Shown here: piece after piece, positions 1 through 5,705 of the stretch
How the letters are laid out: the number at the start of each line of letters is the position of its first letter
How positions within the stretch are numbered: the stretch's first letter is position 1
Source of the DNA: an uncultured Micrococcales bacterium
GTDB lineage: Bacteria > Actinomycetota > Actinomycetes > Actinomycetales > Microbacteriaceae
Length of the DNA stretch: 7,178 nucleotides
Direction: 5' to 3'
NCBI GenBank assembly: GCA_903831585.1
Contig: CAIKYE010000108.1
Location: 1 to 7,178, forward strand
Position numbers and translations under genes: made by a program
The notes under the pieces: generated by a model
What the model was told of the DNA's origin: nothing
The model's input: the letters and a program-made list of their open reading frames with translations, nothing else
The model's database searches: none

Positions 1-1
1 G

Positions 2-676
2 CTAACTTTCAACCCGCTCACCACTCAGATTGAGTCGCACGATTGGCAGGCTGAGCTTTACTCGGCAGTTGCACTGTTCAACAGAATTCTGCACAACCTC
101 TGCACTGACATCTGGACATACATTTCGTTGAGCTTCTTCAAACAGATTCCTCAGGCTGGAGCGACCGGGTCTTCGACCATGCCGCACAAGATCAACCCGA
201 TTCGTTTTGAGAACGCAGAGTCGAACCTTGAGTTGTCTAACGCTCTTCTCGACAGTCTTGCCTCGACACTTGTCACCTCGAGAATGCAGCGCGACCTGAG
301 TGACTCAAGTGCCCAGCGAAACATCGGAGTTGCCCTTGGCCACTCGCTGCTCGCTATCGACAACGCAACGCGAGGTCTCGGAGAGGTCGAGTTGAACCAG
401 GCAGTGCTCGATGCAGACCTGTCGGAGAACTGGGAAGTGCTGGCAGAGGCGATTCAGACCGTGATTAGGGCCGAGGTGGCTGCCGGAAAGTCTTCAATCA
501 GCGACCCTTACCAGTTGCTCAAAGAGCTGACTCGCGGAAAACGAATCGGTCACGATGAACTGGTGACATTCGTGAACTCGCTAGAGATTTCTCAAGATGC
601 CAAGGATAGGTTGCTTGCGCTCAAGCCGCACAACTACACGGGCCTGGCTGCCGAATTGGCAAAGGACTTTATTTAA
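2..676 (+). CDS. purB: Adenylosuccinate lyase, C-terminal part (5' truncated by window edge)
   Basis: Adenylosuccinate lyase acts in the cytoplasm in purine synthesis. It cleaves SAICAR to AICAR plus fumarate, and adenylosuccinate to AMP plus fumarate. The frame is open from base 2 with no start codon needed, so the gene enters from the left; the 224 visible residues are the C-terminal part of a protein usually about 450-480 long. The fumarase/aspartase superfamily signature GSSTMPHKINP is at visible residues 56-66 and contains the mobile-loop serine that acts in catalysis. Other typical E. coli-type PurB segments are QIESHDW (9-15), QRDLSDSSAQRNIG (96-109), ENWEVLAE (142-149) and KELTRGKR (174-181). 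An internal TTG at 128 could be mistaken for a start, but conserved sequence continues upstream of it. It is the only rightward gene here, and its last 8 bases overlap the convergent small membrane-protein gene. Identification is secure; the 5' part and promoter are outside the window. Confidence 0.96.
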   Translation, partial: LTFNPLTTQIESHDWQAELYSAVALFNRILHNLCTDIWTYISLSFFKQIPQAGATGSSTMPHKINPIRFENAESNLELSNALLDSLASTLVTSRMQRDLSDSSAQRNIGVALGHSLLAIDNATRGLGEVELNQAVLDADLSENWEVLAEAIQTVIRAEVAAGKSSISDPYQLLKELTRGKRIGHDELVTFVNSLEISQDAKDRLLALKPHNYTGLAAELAKDFI

Positions 677-884
677 GTCTGGTTTCGTCTGGTGCGGGCT
701 GATCGTCTTTGACAGTCAGCGCGAGGGTTGCGATTCCAACCAGCACGATGATAAATGTTACGCCGGCCCAAATTAGCGATTCAACCGGGCGACGGATTCC
801 CGCAAAGACTAGAACGCCAACAAATGCTGCCGCAGAAAATGAAAGCGTAAGAAAAGCGGCGAGCGATTGTGATTTCTTGGCCAT
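669..884 (-). CDS. Small two-helix membrane protein, function unknown
   Basis: I do not recognise a family. The 71-residue product starts with a basic MAKK, has hydrophobic segments at about residues 8-29 and 36-57 joined by a short loop containing RRPVE, and ends in a charged, proline-containing tail (KDDQPAPDETRLK). This predicts a two-pass inner-membrane protein with both ends probably in the cytoplasm by the positive-inside rule. It is the last gene of the dnaB operon: its ATG lies 9 bp after the stop of the HdeD-like gene. No clear Shine-Dalgarno sequence precedes it, so translation may depend on coupling to the gene upstream. Its stop codon lies inside the 3' end of convergent purB (8 bp overlap). 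Evidence that it is real: operon position, tight spacing, and a coherent membrane topology in the whole frame. The opposite-strand frame here looks like a shadow. Confidence 0.7.
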   Translation of the reverse strand: MAKKSQSLAAFLTLSFSAAAFVGVLVFAGIRRPVESLIWAGVTFIIVLVGIATLALTVKDDQPAPDETRLK

Positions 885-893
885 GAGTGCAGT

Positions 894-1421
894 CTACTTT
901 GACGATGGAGTAGCCGCGGCGACGCCGAGTTGCACACCGCTGACAATCAGGTAAGCGCCGAAGAAGCCAACAGCCGACACGATGTCGAGCGGAGCAACCA
1001 AGAAGAGTAATCCGAGAACCGCGCTCAAAATTGCGCTCATCAAAAATTCACGACCGTGTGAAGTTTTGAGTGAGGCCCTTCGTGCAAGATACAACTCGAA
1101 TGCGCCAGACACTAGACCCCAAACAGTTACCAGTCCGATGAACGCGGTCTGTGCACCTTGGTTTGACAAATTGCTATCGAGGCTCAAAGCCATTAACGAG
1201 AAGATTCCGATTAGCAACGAGACGAGCGTTAGCGGCATTGCCTCGATTGCAGCAATGCCCTTTCCCCAAATTGCGCTTGCTCCCGCGTTTGTGATTGCAA
1301 ACGCAATCGAAAAGATGGCAAGAGCTAGAAGGCCGATCGATGCGGCGTGTGACTGAGAAAAAGTTATGAAGAAGCCAACGGCAAGGCTAACTGCTGCTCT
1401 TAGCGCGTTGGTTTGTCTCAT
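894..1421 (-). CDS. HdeD/DUF308-like six-helix membrane protein
   Basis: The product has 175 residues and is almost entirely hydrophobic, with six probable membrane helices at about 7-22, 28-46, 60-80, 90-112, 125-143 and 148-170. The pattern of paired helices, with WGLVSGAFELYLARR at 101-115 and a similar later pair ending in GAYLIVSGVQLG (155-166), resembles the DUF308 repeat of the HdeD family (acid-resistance membrane proteins in enterobacteria; role in Actinobacteria not established). The family call comes from pattern and topology only. The ATG lies 4 bp after the dnaB stop. The weak ribosome binding sequence GAAGAAG overlaps the two lysine codons at the end of dnaB, so translation is probably coupled to it. 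It could instead be an unrelated small integral membrane protein. I see nothing that ties it functionally to replication. Confidence 0.75.
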   Translation of the reverse strand: MRQTNALRAAVSLAVGFFITFSQSHAASIGLLALAIFSIAFAITNAGASAIWGKGIAAIEAMPLTLVSLLIGIFSLMALSLDSNLSNQGAQTAFIGLVTVWGLVSGAFELYLARRASLKTSHGREFLMSAILSAVLGLLFLVAPLDIVSAVGFFGAYLIVSGVQLGVAAATPSSK

Positions 1422-1425
1422 GCTG

Positions 1426-2784
1426 TTACTTCTTCATGTCTTCGAATTTTGAGAACTGTCCTAAGAAGTTAACCACAACGGTTCCGGTTGGGCCGTTACG
1501 CTGCTTCGCGACAATCAGGTCTGCCTCGCCGGCACGCGCGTGCTCTCTGTTGTTGATGTCATCGCGGTGAAGCAAGACGACGACATCGGCATCCTGCTCG
1601 AGCGATCCAGACTCGCGAAGGTGCGAAAGTTCTGGCTTCTTGTTTTCGCTCTTCTCGCTGTTTCGGTTGAGCTGTGAGATCGCGATAACCGGAACGCCAA
1701 GTTCCTTTGCTAGCAACTTGAGCGCTCTGGAGAACTCCGAAACCTCTTGCTGGCGTGATTCGACTTTTTTGCCCGATGTCATCAACTGGATGTAGTCGAT
1801 GACAATCATCTCGAGCCCGACGCGCTTGGCCAGGCGACGGCACTTTGCCCTAATCTCGACCAGGGTCATGTTTGGGCTGTCGTCGATGTAAAGCGGAGCC
1901 GAGTTGATTTCGCCACGAACCGAGGCGATTCGCGCCCAGTCGTTGTCGTTGAGGCTTCCCTTTCGCATGCTCTGCAGATAGATTCTCGATTCGGCCGAGA
2001 GCAGGCGCATGGCGATTTCGGCGCGTCCCATTTCTAGAGAGAAGAAGATAACGGGCTTGTTGTGCTTGATTGCTGCGTTTCGAGCTATGTCTAGGGCCAG
2101 GGTCGACTTTCCGACGGCTGGTCGGGCGGCCAAGATGATGAGCTGACCAGGGTGTAGTCCGTGGGTCATGTCGTCAAGCTCAGCAAAGCCGGTTGGCACG
2201 CCGACCATTTCGCCGCCACGTTTTTGGGCGATTTCCATTTGCTTGACCGCGTCTTCGATCGAGTCGAATAGCGGCACGTAGTCTTCGCCCGAACCCTGAT
2301 TGCTAACGCCGTATAGGTCAGACTCCGCCTGATTTACCAGGTCGATGATGTCGCCTTCTGCCTTGTAGCCCATCTGCGCGATCTTTGTGCCTACCTCGAC
2401 GAGTCGGCGCAGAGTGGCTTTCTCTTGAACGATGTCGGCATAAAACGCTGCGTTTGCCGCGGTCGGAACAATCGAAGTTAGCGTGTGCAGATAGTCGGCT
2501 CCGCCGGCCTTTACTAGGTCACCGTTCTTAGTCAGCTGGTCTGTGACCGTGATTACATCGGTCGGTTCGCCCTTGCTGTAAAGCTCGAGAATTGCGTTGT
2601 AGATGATCTCGTGCTTTGGAGCGTAAAAGTCTGGTCCTCTAACCGCATCGAAGACTTCGGCGATGGCTTCTTGCGACAGAAGCATGCCGCCCAGGGTGCA
2701 CTGTTCGGCGAGGAGGTCGTTCGGCAAGCTGCGCTGCTCGGTCGGACGACCTTGATCGGCCGATTGATTCGTAATCATCGTCAT
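1426..2784 (-). CDS. dnaB: Replicative DNA helicase DnaB
   Basis: This is the hexameric 5'-3' ATP-dependent helicase that unwinds the chromosome at the fork. The predicted protein has 452 residues, normal for the family. The N-terminal DnaB domain spans about 20-125 (DLLAEQCTLGGMLLS; then TIVPTAANAAFY-like sequence near 103-115), followed by a linker. The RecA-like motor domain begins near 190: Walker A ARPAVGKST at 220-228, FSLEMGRAEI at 248-257 with the probable catalytic Glu251, Walker B with Asp330 in IVIDYIQLM, ISQLNR at 369-374, RESGSLEQDADVV at 390-402, and the basic AKQRNGPTG loop at 426-434. There is no intein, unlike some mycobacterial DnaB proteins. The frame is open to an ATG at 2829, but the ATG at 2784 has GGAGG five bases upstream and gives a family-like N-terminus, so I chose it. 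It leads a three-gene operon. Upstream is the DnaA-box cluster and then dciA, where relatives usually have gyrB. Confidence 0.97.
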   Translation of the reverse strand: MTMITNQSADQGRPTEQRSLPNDLLAEQCTLGGMLLSQEAIAEVFDAVRGPDFYAPKHEIIYNAILELYSKGEPTDVITVTDQLTKNGDLVKAGGADYLHTLTSIVPTAANAAFYADIVQEKATLRRLVEVGTKIAQMGYKAEGDIIDLVNQAESDLYGVSNQGSGEDYVPLFDSIEDAVKQMEIAQKRGGEMVGVPTGFAELDDMTHGLHPGQLIILAARPAVGKSTLALDIARNAAIKHNKPVIFFSLEMGRAEIAMRLLSAESRIYLQSMRKGSLNDNDWARIASVRGEINSAPLYIDDSPNMTLVEIRAKCRRLAKRVGLEMIVIDYIQLMTSGKKVESRQQEVSEFSRALKLLAKELGVPVIAISQLNRNSEKSENKKPELSHLRESGSLEQDADVVVLLHRDDINNREHARAGEADLIVAKQRNGPTGTVVVNFLGQFSKFEDMKK

Positions 2785-2789
2785 AAAAA

Positions 2790-2794
2790 CCTCC
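2790..2794 (-). promoter_or_regulatory. Ribosome binding site that decides the dnaB start
   Basis: On the minus strand GGAGG is followed by five T residues and then ATG (2784). Neither of the in-frame ATGs 39 and 45 bases upstream (2823, 2829) has a comparable site at the right distance. This supports a 452-residue DnaB rather than 467. Confidence 0.8.
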
Positions 2795-2807
2795 AGCGGT
2801 GAATTCG

Positions 2808-2813
2808 ATTGTA
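2808..2813 (-). promoter_or_regulatory. Candidate -10 element for the dnaB operon
   Basis: The minus strand reads TACAAT here, matching the sigma-70/SigA -10 consensus at five of six positions. Transcription would start near 2801 and give a short leader carrying the GGAGG site, which fits the ATG at 2784 and places the upstream ATGs outside the transcript. No convincing -35 is present: the nearest TTGATG is 20 bases upstream, which is too far. The call rests on one hexamer and position. Confidence 0.3.
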
Positions 2814-2866
2814 TGTCTAGCATGGTCATCCGACATCAATGCACCAAAACGAGTTGTGCAGCAATC

Positions 2867-2875
2867 TGTGGATAA
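2867..2875 (-). promoter_or_regulatory. DnaA box, perfect TTATCCACA
   Basis: The plus strand reads TGTGGATAA, the exact complement of the high-affinity consensus. It sits inside a 14-bp sequence, TCTGTGGATAAGTT (2865-2878), that is repeated exactly at 2919-2932. It lies about 54 bp upstream of the candidate dnaB -10 element. Confidence 0.85.
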
Positions 2876-2920
2876 GTTCTTTGACACGCCTAATAACTTC
2901 TGCAAATCTGTTAGATATTC

Positions 2921-2929
2921 TGTGGATAA
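2921..2929 (-). promoter_or_regulatory. DnaA box, perfect TTATCCACA
   Basis: Second exact consensus box, same orientation as the one 54 bp to its left and with identical flanks over 14 bp (2919-2932). It borders the AT-rich centre of the gap. Confidence 0.85.
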
Positions 2930-2985
2930 GTTGTCTCAGTCGGTCTATCTACCAACAAAACAGCGGATTCTGGCTTGTTAGCAAG

Positions 2986-3021
2986 AAAAAATCCAAAACC
3001 CTAAACCCGCCAATTAGGGTT
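2986..3021 (-). terminator. Probable intrinsic terminator of the dnaN-gnd-recF-dciA operon
   Basis: On the minus strand an 8-bp perfect inverted repeat, AACCCTAA and TTAGGGTT (2997-3004 with 3014-3021) around a 9-base loop, is followed by TTTTGGATTTTTT. This is the hairpin-plus-U-tract form of a Rho-independent terminator, placed after the dciA stop in the reading direction. The stem has only three G-C pairs, so it may be weak, and the same sequence could act as an origin element. Confidence 0.55.
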
Positions 3022-3029
3022 GTGTATAA
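3021..3029 (-). promoter_or_regulatory. DnaA box, TTATACACA
   Basis: The plus strand reads TGTGTATAA. This fits the relaxed consensus TTATNCACA with N = A. Its first base is also the last base of the 8-bp inverted repeat forming the terminator-like hairpin at 2997-3021. Confidence 0.7.
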
Positions 3030-3050
3030 CCTTCAACCAATGGGTCAGAA

Positions 3051-3059
3051 TTATCCACT
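3051..3059 (+). promoter_or_regulatory. DnaA box, TTATCCACT (8 of 9)
   Basis: It differs from consensus only at the last base. It is in the same orientation as the perfect box that starts 19 bp to the right and opposite to the three boxes on the left. Confidence 0.65.
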
Positions 3060-3069
3060 TACTAACAAG

Positions 3070-3078
3070 TTATCCACA
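3070..3078 (+). promoter_or_regulatory. DnaA box, perfect TTATCCACA
   Basis: Exact consensus on the plus strand, 26 bp beyond the dciA stop codon. It is directly preceded by CTAACAAG, an element that recurs in both non-coding regions. Confidence 0.85.
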
Positions 3079-3104
3079 GGTTCTTGAGCCTTAGAGTGCC
3101 TTTT

Positions 3105-3587
3105 CTACCCGTAGGTGTCTCTTGGTCCTCGGCCGGGAACCGATCTTGGACCCTTTTTCCAGCTCGGTGCGTCGGGTCCGAGCAGCTTAAGGCTCGAAAT
3201 TTCAAGATCTGGGTGTGCTTCGTTCACTTTTGCCAGCAAAACCGTGTGCATCAGGCGCAACTGGGTTGCCCAGGCGGTTGACTTGCAGCGAATGGTCAAG
3301 ACCCCGCCAACTAGGGTTTCGGGGTGAGAGTTGGCCGCGTTTTGCTCGCCGACCAACTCGGCCCAGCGATTGAACAGGTCGGCTTCCGCCAACTGGGCTT
3401 CCCAGCGAAACTCCTTGAGCACGCCGTCTAGGGTTTGACCGGCGGTCAGTGGGTCACGTCCGCGGTCGAAAGGCTTTGACTTGGCGGTTTTGGTCTTCTC
3501 TAGGATGCGTTTTGCATCTCGAGACAGGCGACCGGTAACGGCCTCGCGCATTCTGAAATAGAACTCCTGCGCAAAATCATTCGCCAT
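3105..3587 (-). CDS. dciA: DciA-type helicase operator protein (DUF721)
   Basis: DciA proteins bind DnaB and help load or regulate it at the origin in the many bacteria that lack DnaC or DnaI. The 160-residue product has a basic N-terminal part (1-45, rich in K and R) and then the KH-like DUF721 domain at about 48-136: LDGVLKEFRWE, LFNRWAELVG (71-80), GGVLTIRCKSTAWATQLRLM (94-113), LKLLGP. It ends in APSWKKGPRSVPGRGPRDTYG (140-160 region), the tail typical of actinobacterial members. The frame extends four codons further to a GTG at 3599, but the ATG at 3587 has GTGAGG six bases upstream and is the better start. It overlaps the end of recF by 11 bp, so translation is probably coupled. DnaA boxes and then dnaB follow it, so the helicase and its probable partner are neighbours. 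It was formerly annotated as a DUF721 or RecF-associated protein. Confidence 0.9.
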   Translation of the reverse strand: MANDFAQEFYFRMREAVTGRLSRDAKRILEKTKTAKSKPFDRGRDPLTAGQTLDGVLKEFRWEAQLAEADLFNRWAELVGEQNAANSHPETLVGGVLTIRCKSTAWATQLRLMHTVLLAKVNEAHPDLEISSLKLLGPDAPSWKKGPRSVPGRGPRDTYG

Positions 3588-4752
3588 CTGAAACCTCACC
3601 CGCCTTCACGTTGAATACTCTAGCCCTCAGTTCAGACGGAACATCCTCGCCTACGGCCGCAGTGATCAGAACCTGCTCGTTCGTCGAAACCAGCTCTGCC
3701 AGTCGTGACCTTCTGCCTGAATCTAGTTCGGCAAAAACATCATCGAGAATCAGCACCGGGTCACCGCTTCGGGTTTCGGCCCTCAGCAGGTTAATCGACG
3801 CCAATCTGAGCGCCAAGGCAAAAGACCAGCTCTCGCCGTGGCTCGCATAGCCTTTGGCCGGCAGTTGGGAGAGCAAGAGAACCAGGTCATCTCGGTGAGG
3901 GCCAACCATGGTGATGCCTCGCTCGAGTTCCTTCGATCGAACCGACTGCAGTTTGCCTCGATATAGCGCCTCTACTTCGACAACGGACACGTCGTCGATG
4001 TATTCGAGTGACTCGGCGTCGTCATCTTCTGAGATAGTTGCCCCCATCAAAGAGCTCTTCATCAGAATGCGCGGTTCGTTGTTTGCGATTGCAATCGCCT
4101 GATAGGCCTCGGTCAACAGCGGGCGAAGTCTTTCAACCAAAGCAACTCGAGCCGCAACGATTTCGCTGCCGAATTTAATCAGATTTTCATCCCAGGCATC
4201 GAGCGTGCTCAGCGAGGTGCCCTTGGCTCCGGTTTGTCTTGCCGTTCGCAACAGGGTGTTTCTCTGTCTCAGCACACGCTCGTAGTCGGTGAAAACGCCA
4301 GCGAATCTAGGTGACACCTGAATCAAAAGTTCGTCGATGAAGTCGCGTCGATTCGACGGATCTTTCTTAACGATGTCTAGATCTTCTGGCGCGAAAGTTA
4401 CCGTGTTCACATATCCCAGAATGTCTCGAGCGCGCGATGAGTTCGCCTTGTTGATGCGAGCACGGTTTGGCGTGTGACGATTGAGTTCGAGCTCTAACAG
4501 GGCGTCTCTCGAATCGTGATGTGCGAGAACACGGATTATGGCCTGGTCAATCTCGGGTTGCGCGTGACGAATGAGTGGCAGGTAACCCGAGACTCGGTGA
4601 CTCGAAAGAGTCGAGAGATATCGAATGGCCTCAACCAGATTTGTTTTGCCTTGACCGTTTGGGCCGACAAACAGATTCACTCCGGGCTCGAGCGCAACCT
4701 CTGCGTTTTCATAGTTTCTAAAATTAGCGAGCGATAAATGCTTGATAAACAT
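3577..4752 (-). CDS. recF: DNA replication and repair protein RecF
   Basis: RecF is an SMC/ABC-type ATPase that, with RecO and RecR, loads RecA on single-stranded gaps and assists restart of stalled forks. The 391 residues are a normal actinobacterial length. The N-terminus MFIKHLSLANFRNYE is typical, with Walker A GPNGQGKT at 30-37, APEDLDIVKKDPSNRRDFID at about 121-140, GPHRDDL at 284-290, the ABC-signature region SHGESWSFALALRLA at 304-318, and Walker B VLILDDVFAELD at 333-344. All key ATPase motifs are present. The ATG follows a modest GGCGGTGA site. The gene lies 46 bp after gnd and overlaps dciA at its 3' end. A UUCG hairpin in the gnd-recF gap may influence its expression. Confidence 0.97.
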   Translation of the reverse strand: MFIKHLSLANFRNYENAEVALEPGVNLFVGPNGQGKTNLVEAIRYLSTLSSHRVSGYLPLIRHAQPEIDQAIIRVLAHHDSRDALLELELNRHTPNRARINKANSSRARDILGYVNTVTFAPEDLDIVKKDPSNRRDFIDELLIQVSPRFAGVFTDYERVLRQRNTLLRTARQTGAKGTSLSTLDAWDENLIKFGSEIVAARVALVERLRPLLTEAYQAIAIANNEPRILMKSSLMGATISEDDDAESLEYIDDVSVVEVEALYRGKLQSVRSKELERGITMVGPHRDDLVLLLSQLPAKGYASHGESWSFALALRLASINLLRAETRSGDPVLILDDVFAELDSGRRSRLAELVSTNEQVLITAAVGEDVPSELRARVFNVKAGEVSDGE

Positions 4753-4774
4753 TTGTCACCGCCAATCGAGAACT

Positions 4775-4792
4775 AATCAACCGAAGTTGATT
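4775..4792 (-). promoter_or_regulatory. UUCG-capped hairpin between gnd and recF
   Basis: The minus-strand transcript contains AAUCAAC-UUCG-GUUGAUU: a perfect 7-bp stem closed by C-G around a UUCG tetraloop, an unusually stable loop class. It starts 6 bases after the gnd stop and ends before the recF ribosome binding site. No U-run follows, so it is not a standard terminator. It may stabilise the upstream mRNA end or reduce recF translation; the structure is seen, the role is inferred. Confidence 0.55.
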
Positions 4793-4798
4793 TCGAAG

Positions 4799-5686
4799 TT
4801 ACTCTGCCTTCTTCACGGCGTGGCCGCCGAACTGGTTGCGCAATGCGGCGACAGCCTTCATGGCCGGCGAGTCATCCTGGCGTGAGGCGAAGCGAGCGAA
4901 AAGCGAAGCGGTGATCGCTGGCATTGGCACGGCATTTGCGATTGCCTCTTCGACAGTCCAGCGACCCTCACCGGAGTCATCGACATAGCCCTTGATCTGT
5001 TCTAGGTTCGGGTCTTCTTTCAGAGCGCGAACTAGAAGGTCAAGCAACCATGAACGAACAACGGTTCCTCGCTGCCATGCAGCGAAAGTTCCGTGAACAT
5101 CTTTGATGATGTCTTTCTTGGCGAGAAGCTCGTAGCCTTCGGCGAAGGCCTGCATCATGCCGTACTCGATTCCGTTGTGCACCATCTTGGCGTAGTGACC
5201 GGCACCGACGTCGCCGACGTGCACGAATCCTTCTTCGCGTGAACCCTCTGGTCGAAGGGCGTCGAAGATTGGCATTGCGCGATCTACGTTTTTCTTCTCG
5301 CCGCCGACCATAAGCCCATAGCCGTTTTCGAGGCCCCAGACTCCACCAGAAACACCGCAGTCGAGATAAGCAATTCCGTGTTCGGCTAGTTCGGCAGCGT
5401 GGCGAATGTCTTCGCTGAATCGTGAGTTGCCGCCCTCAATGATTAGGTCGCCTTTTTCTAGGTGCTTGACGAGCTCGTTGATCACATCGTCGGTCGGTTT
5501 ACCGTGCGGAACCATTACCCAAACAGTGCGAGGGGTTGGCAGCGCCTCTACTAAATCTTTGATTGAGTCAACGTCTGAAACGTCGCGTGAACGTGCGTAG
5601 CCGGTTACTTCGATTCCGTTGTTGCGGAGACGTTGACGCATGTTGCCGCCCATTTTTCCAAGACCGATTAGTCCGATGTGAGTCAT
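4799..5686 (-). CDS. gnd: 6-phosphogluconate dehydrogenase, decarboxylating (short form)
   Basis: The enzyme oxidises 6-phosphogluconate to ribulose 5-phosphate and CO2 in the pentose phosphate pathway. The 295-residue product belongs to the short family (YqeC/GntZ-like, often NAD-dependent) rather than the ~470-residue E. coli Gnd. A Rossmann fold opens with HIGLIGLGKMGGNM (3-16), MVP is at 58-60, GGNSRF at 85-90, GVSGGVWGLENGYGLMVGG at 111-129, and the catalytic-helix segment KMVHNGIEYGMMQAFAEGYELL at 167-188 carries Lys167 and Asn171. A shortened C-terminal domain has GYVDDSGEGRWT (233-244). Cofactor choice cannot be settled by eye: YARSRD after strand two has arginines that could bind NADP phosphate. 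AAAGG stands seven bases before the ATG. Its place between dnaN and recF is a known actinobacterial arrangement; the reason for the linkage is unclear. Confidence 0.95.
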   Translation of the reverse strand: MTHIGLIGLGKMGGNMRQRLRNNGIEVTGYARSRDVSDVDSIKDLVEALPTPRTVWVMVPHGKPTDDVINELVKHLEKGDLIIEGGNSRFSEDIRHAAELAEHGIAYLDCGVSGGVWGLENGYGLMVGGEKKNVDRAMPIFDALRPEGSREEGFVHVGDVGAGHYAKMVHNGIEYGMMQAFAEGYELLAKKDIIKDVHGTFAAWQRGTVVRSWLLDLLVRALKEDPNLEQIKGYVDDSGEGRWTVEEAIANAVPMPAITASLFARFASRQDDSPAMKAVAALRNQFGGHAVKKAE

Positions 5687-5705
5687 TTTGTTGCCTTTCG
5701 GTTTA

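Larger units (their letters stand above)
2785..3104. other. DnaA-box cluster between dciA and dnaB; candidate origin segment
   Basis: This is the longest fully resolved non-coding gap in the window. It is visibly more AT-rich than the flanking genes and holds five DnaA-box matches: 2867-2875, 2921-2929 and 3021-3029 reading on the minus strand, and 3051-3059 and 3070-3078 on the plus strand. The two orientations point away from an AT-rich centre (about 2930-3020) that includes a six-A run and an inverted repeat. Clustered consensus boxes beside replication genes are typical of oriC, so an origin or origin half is a fair inference. The known actinobacterial origin, however, lies between dnaA and dnaN. 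Alternatives are DnaA control of dnaB, or a DnaA-titration site. The dnaB leader (ribosome binding site and candidate -10) occupies the left end. Confidence 0.65.

Noticed and set aside
982..1356. Plus-strand open frame of 124 codons
   Set aside because: It lies opposite the six-helix membrane-protein gene, its composition looks like a complementary-strand shadow, and it shows no recognisable domain.
2767..2784. DnaB N-terminus MTMITN resembles the start of LacZ-alpha in cloning vectors (ATGACGATGATTACGAAT, one base different)
   Set aside because: The match stops after about 18 bases, the frame continues into typical DnaB, and the upstream ribosome site and flanks do not look like vector. 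Probably chance; a vector screen would settle it.
2785..2829. Upstream ATG codons at 2829 and 2823 as the dnaB start (467-residue protein)
   Set aside because: They lack a ribosome binding site, while the ATG at 2784 has GGAGG at five bases and gives a normal family length.
2639..2905. Minus-strand open frame of 88 codons over the dnaB start and box region
   Set aside because: It overlaps the conserved DnaB N-terminal domain in another frame and has no family resemblance.
2881..2909. TTGACA at 2881 as a rightward promoter
   Set aside because: The hexamer 17 bases downstream (AAATCT) is a poor -10, and transcription would run antisense into dciA with no gene to serve.
2995..3008. Telomere-like AAAACCCTAAACCC
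   Set aside because: It is not an array, only one and a half units, and it is explained as part of the inverted repeat at 2997-3021.
3588..3599. GTG at 3599 as the dciA start
   Set aside because: The GTG lies within the GTGAGG ribosome site serving the ATG at 3587.
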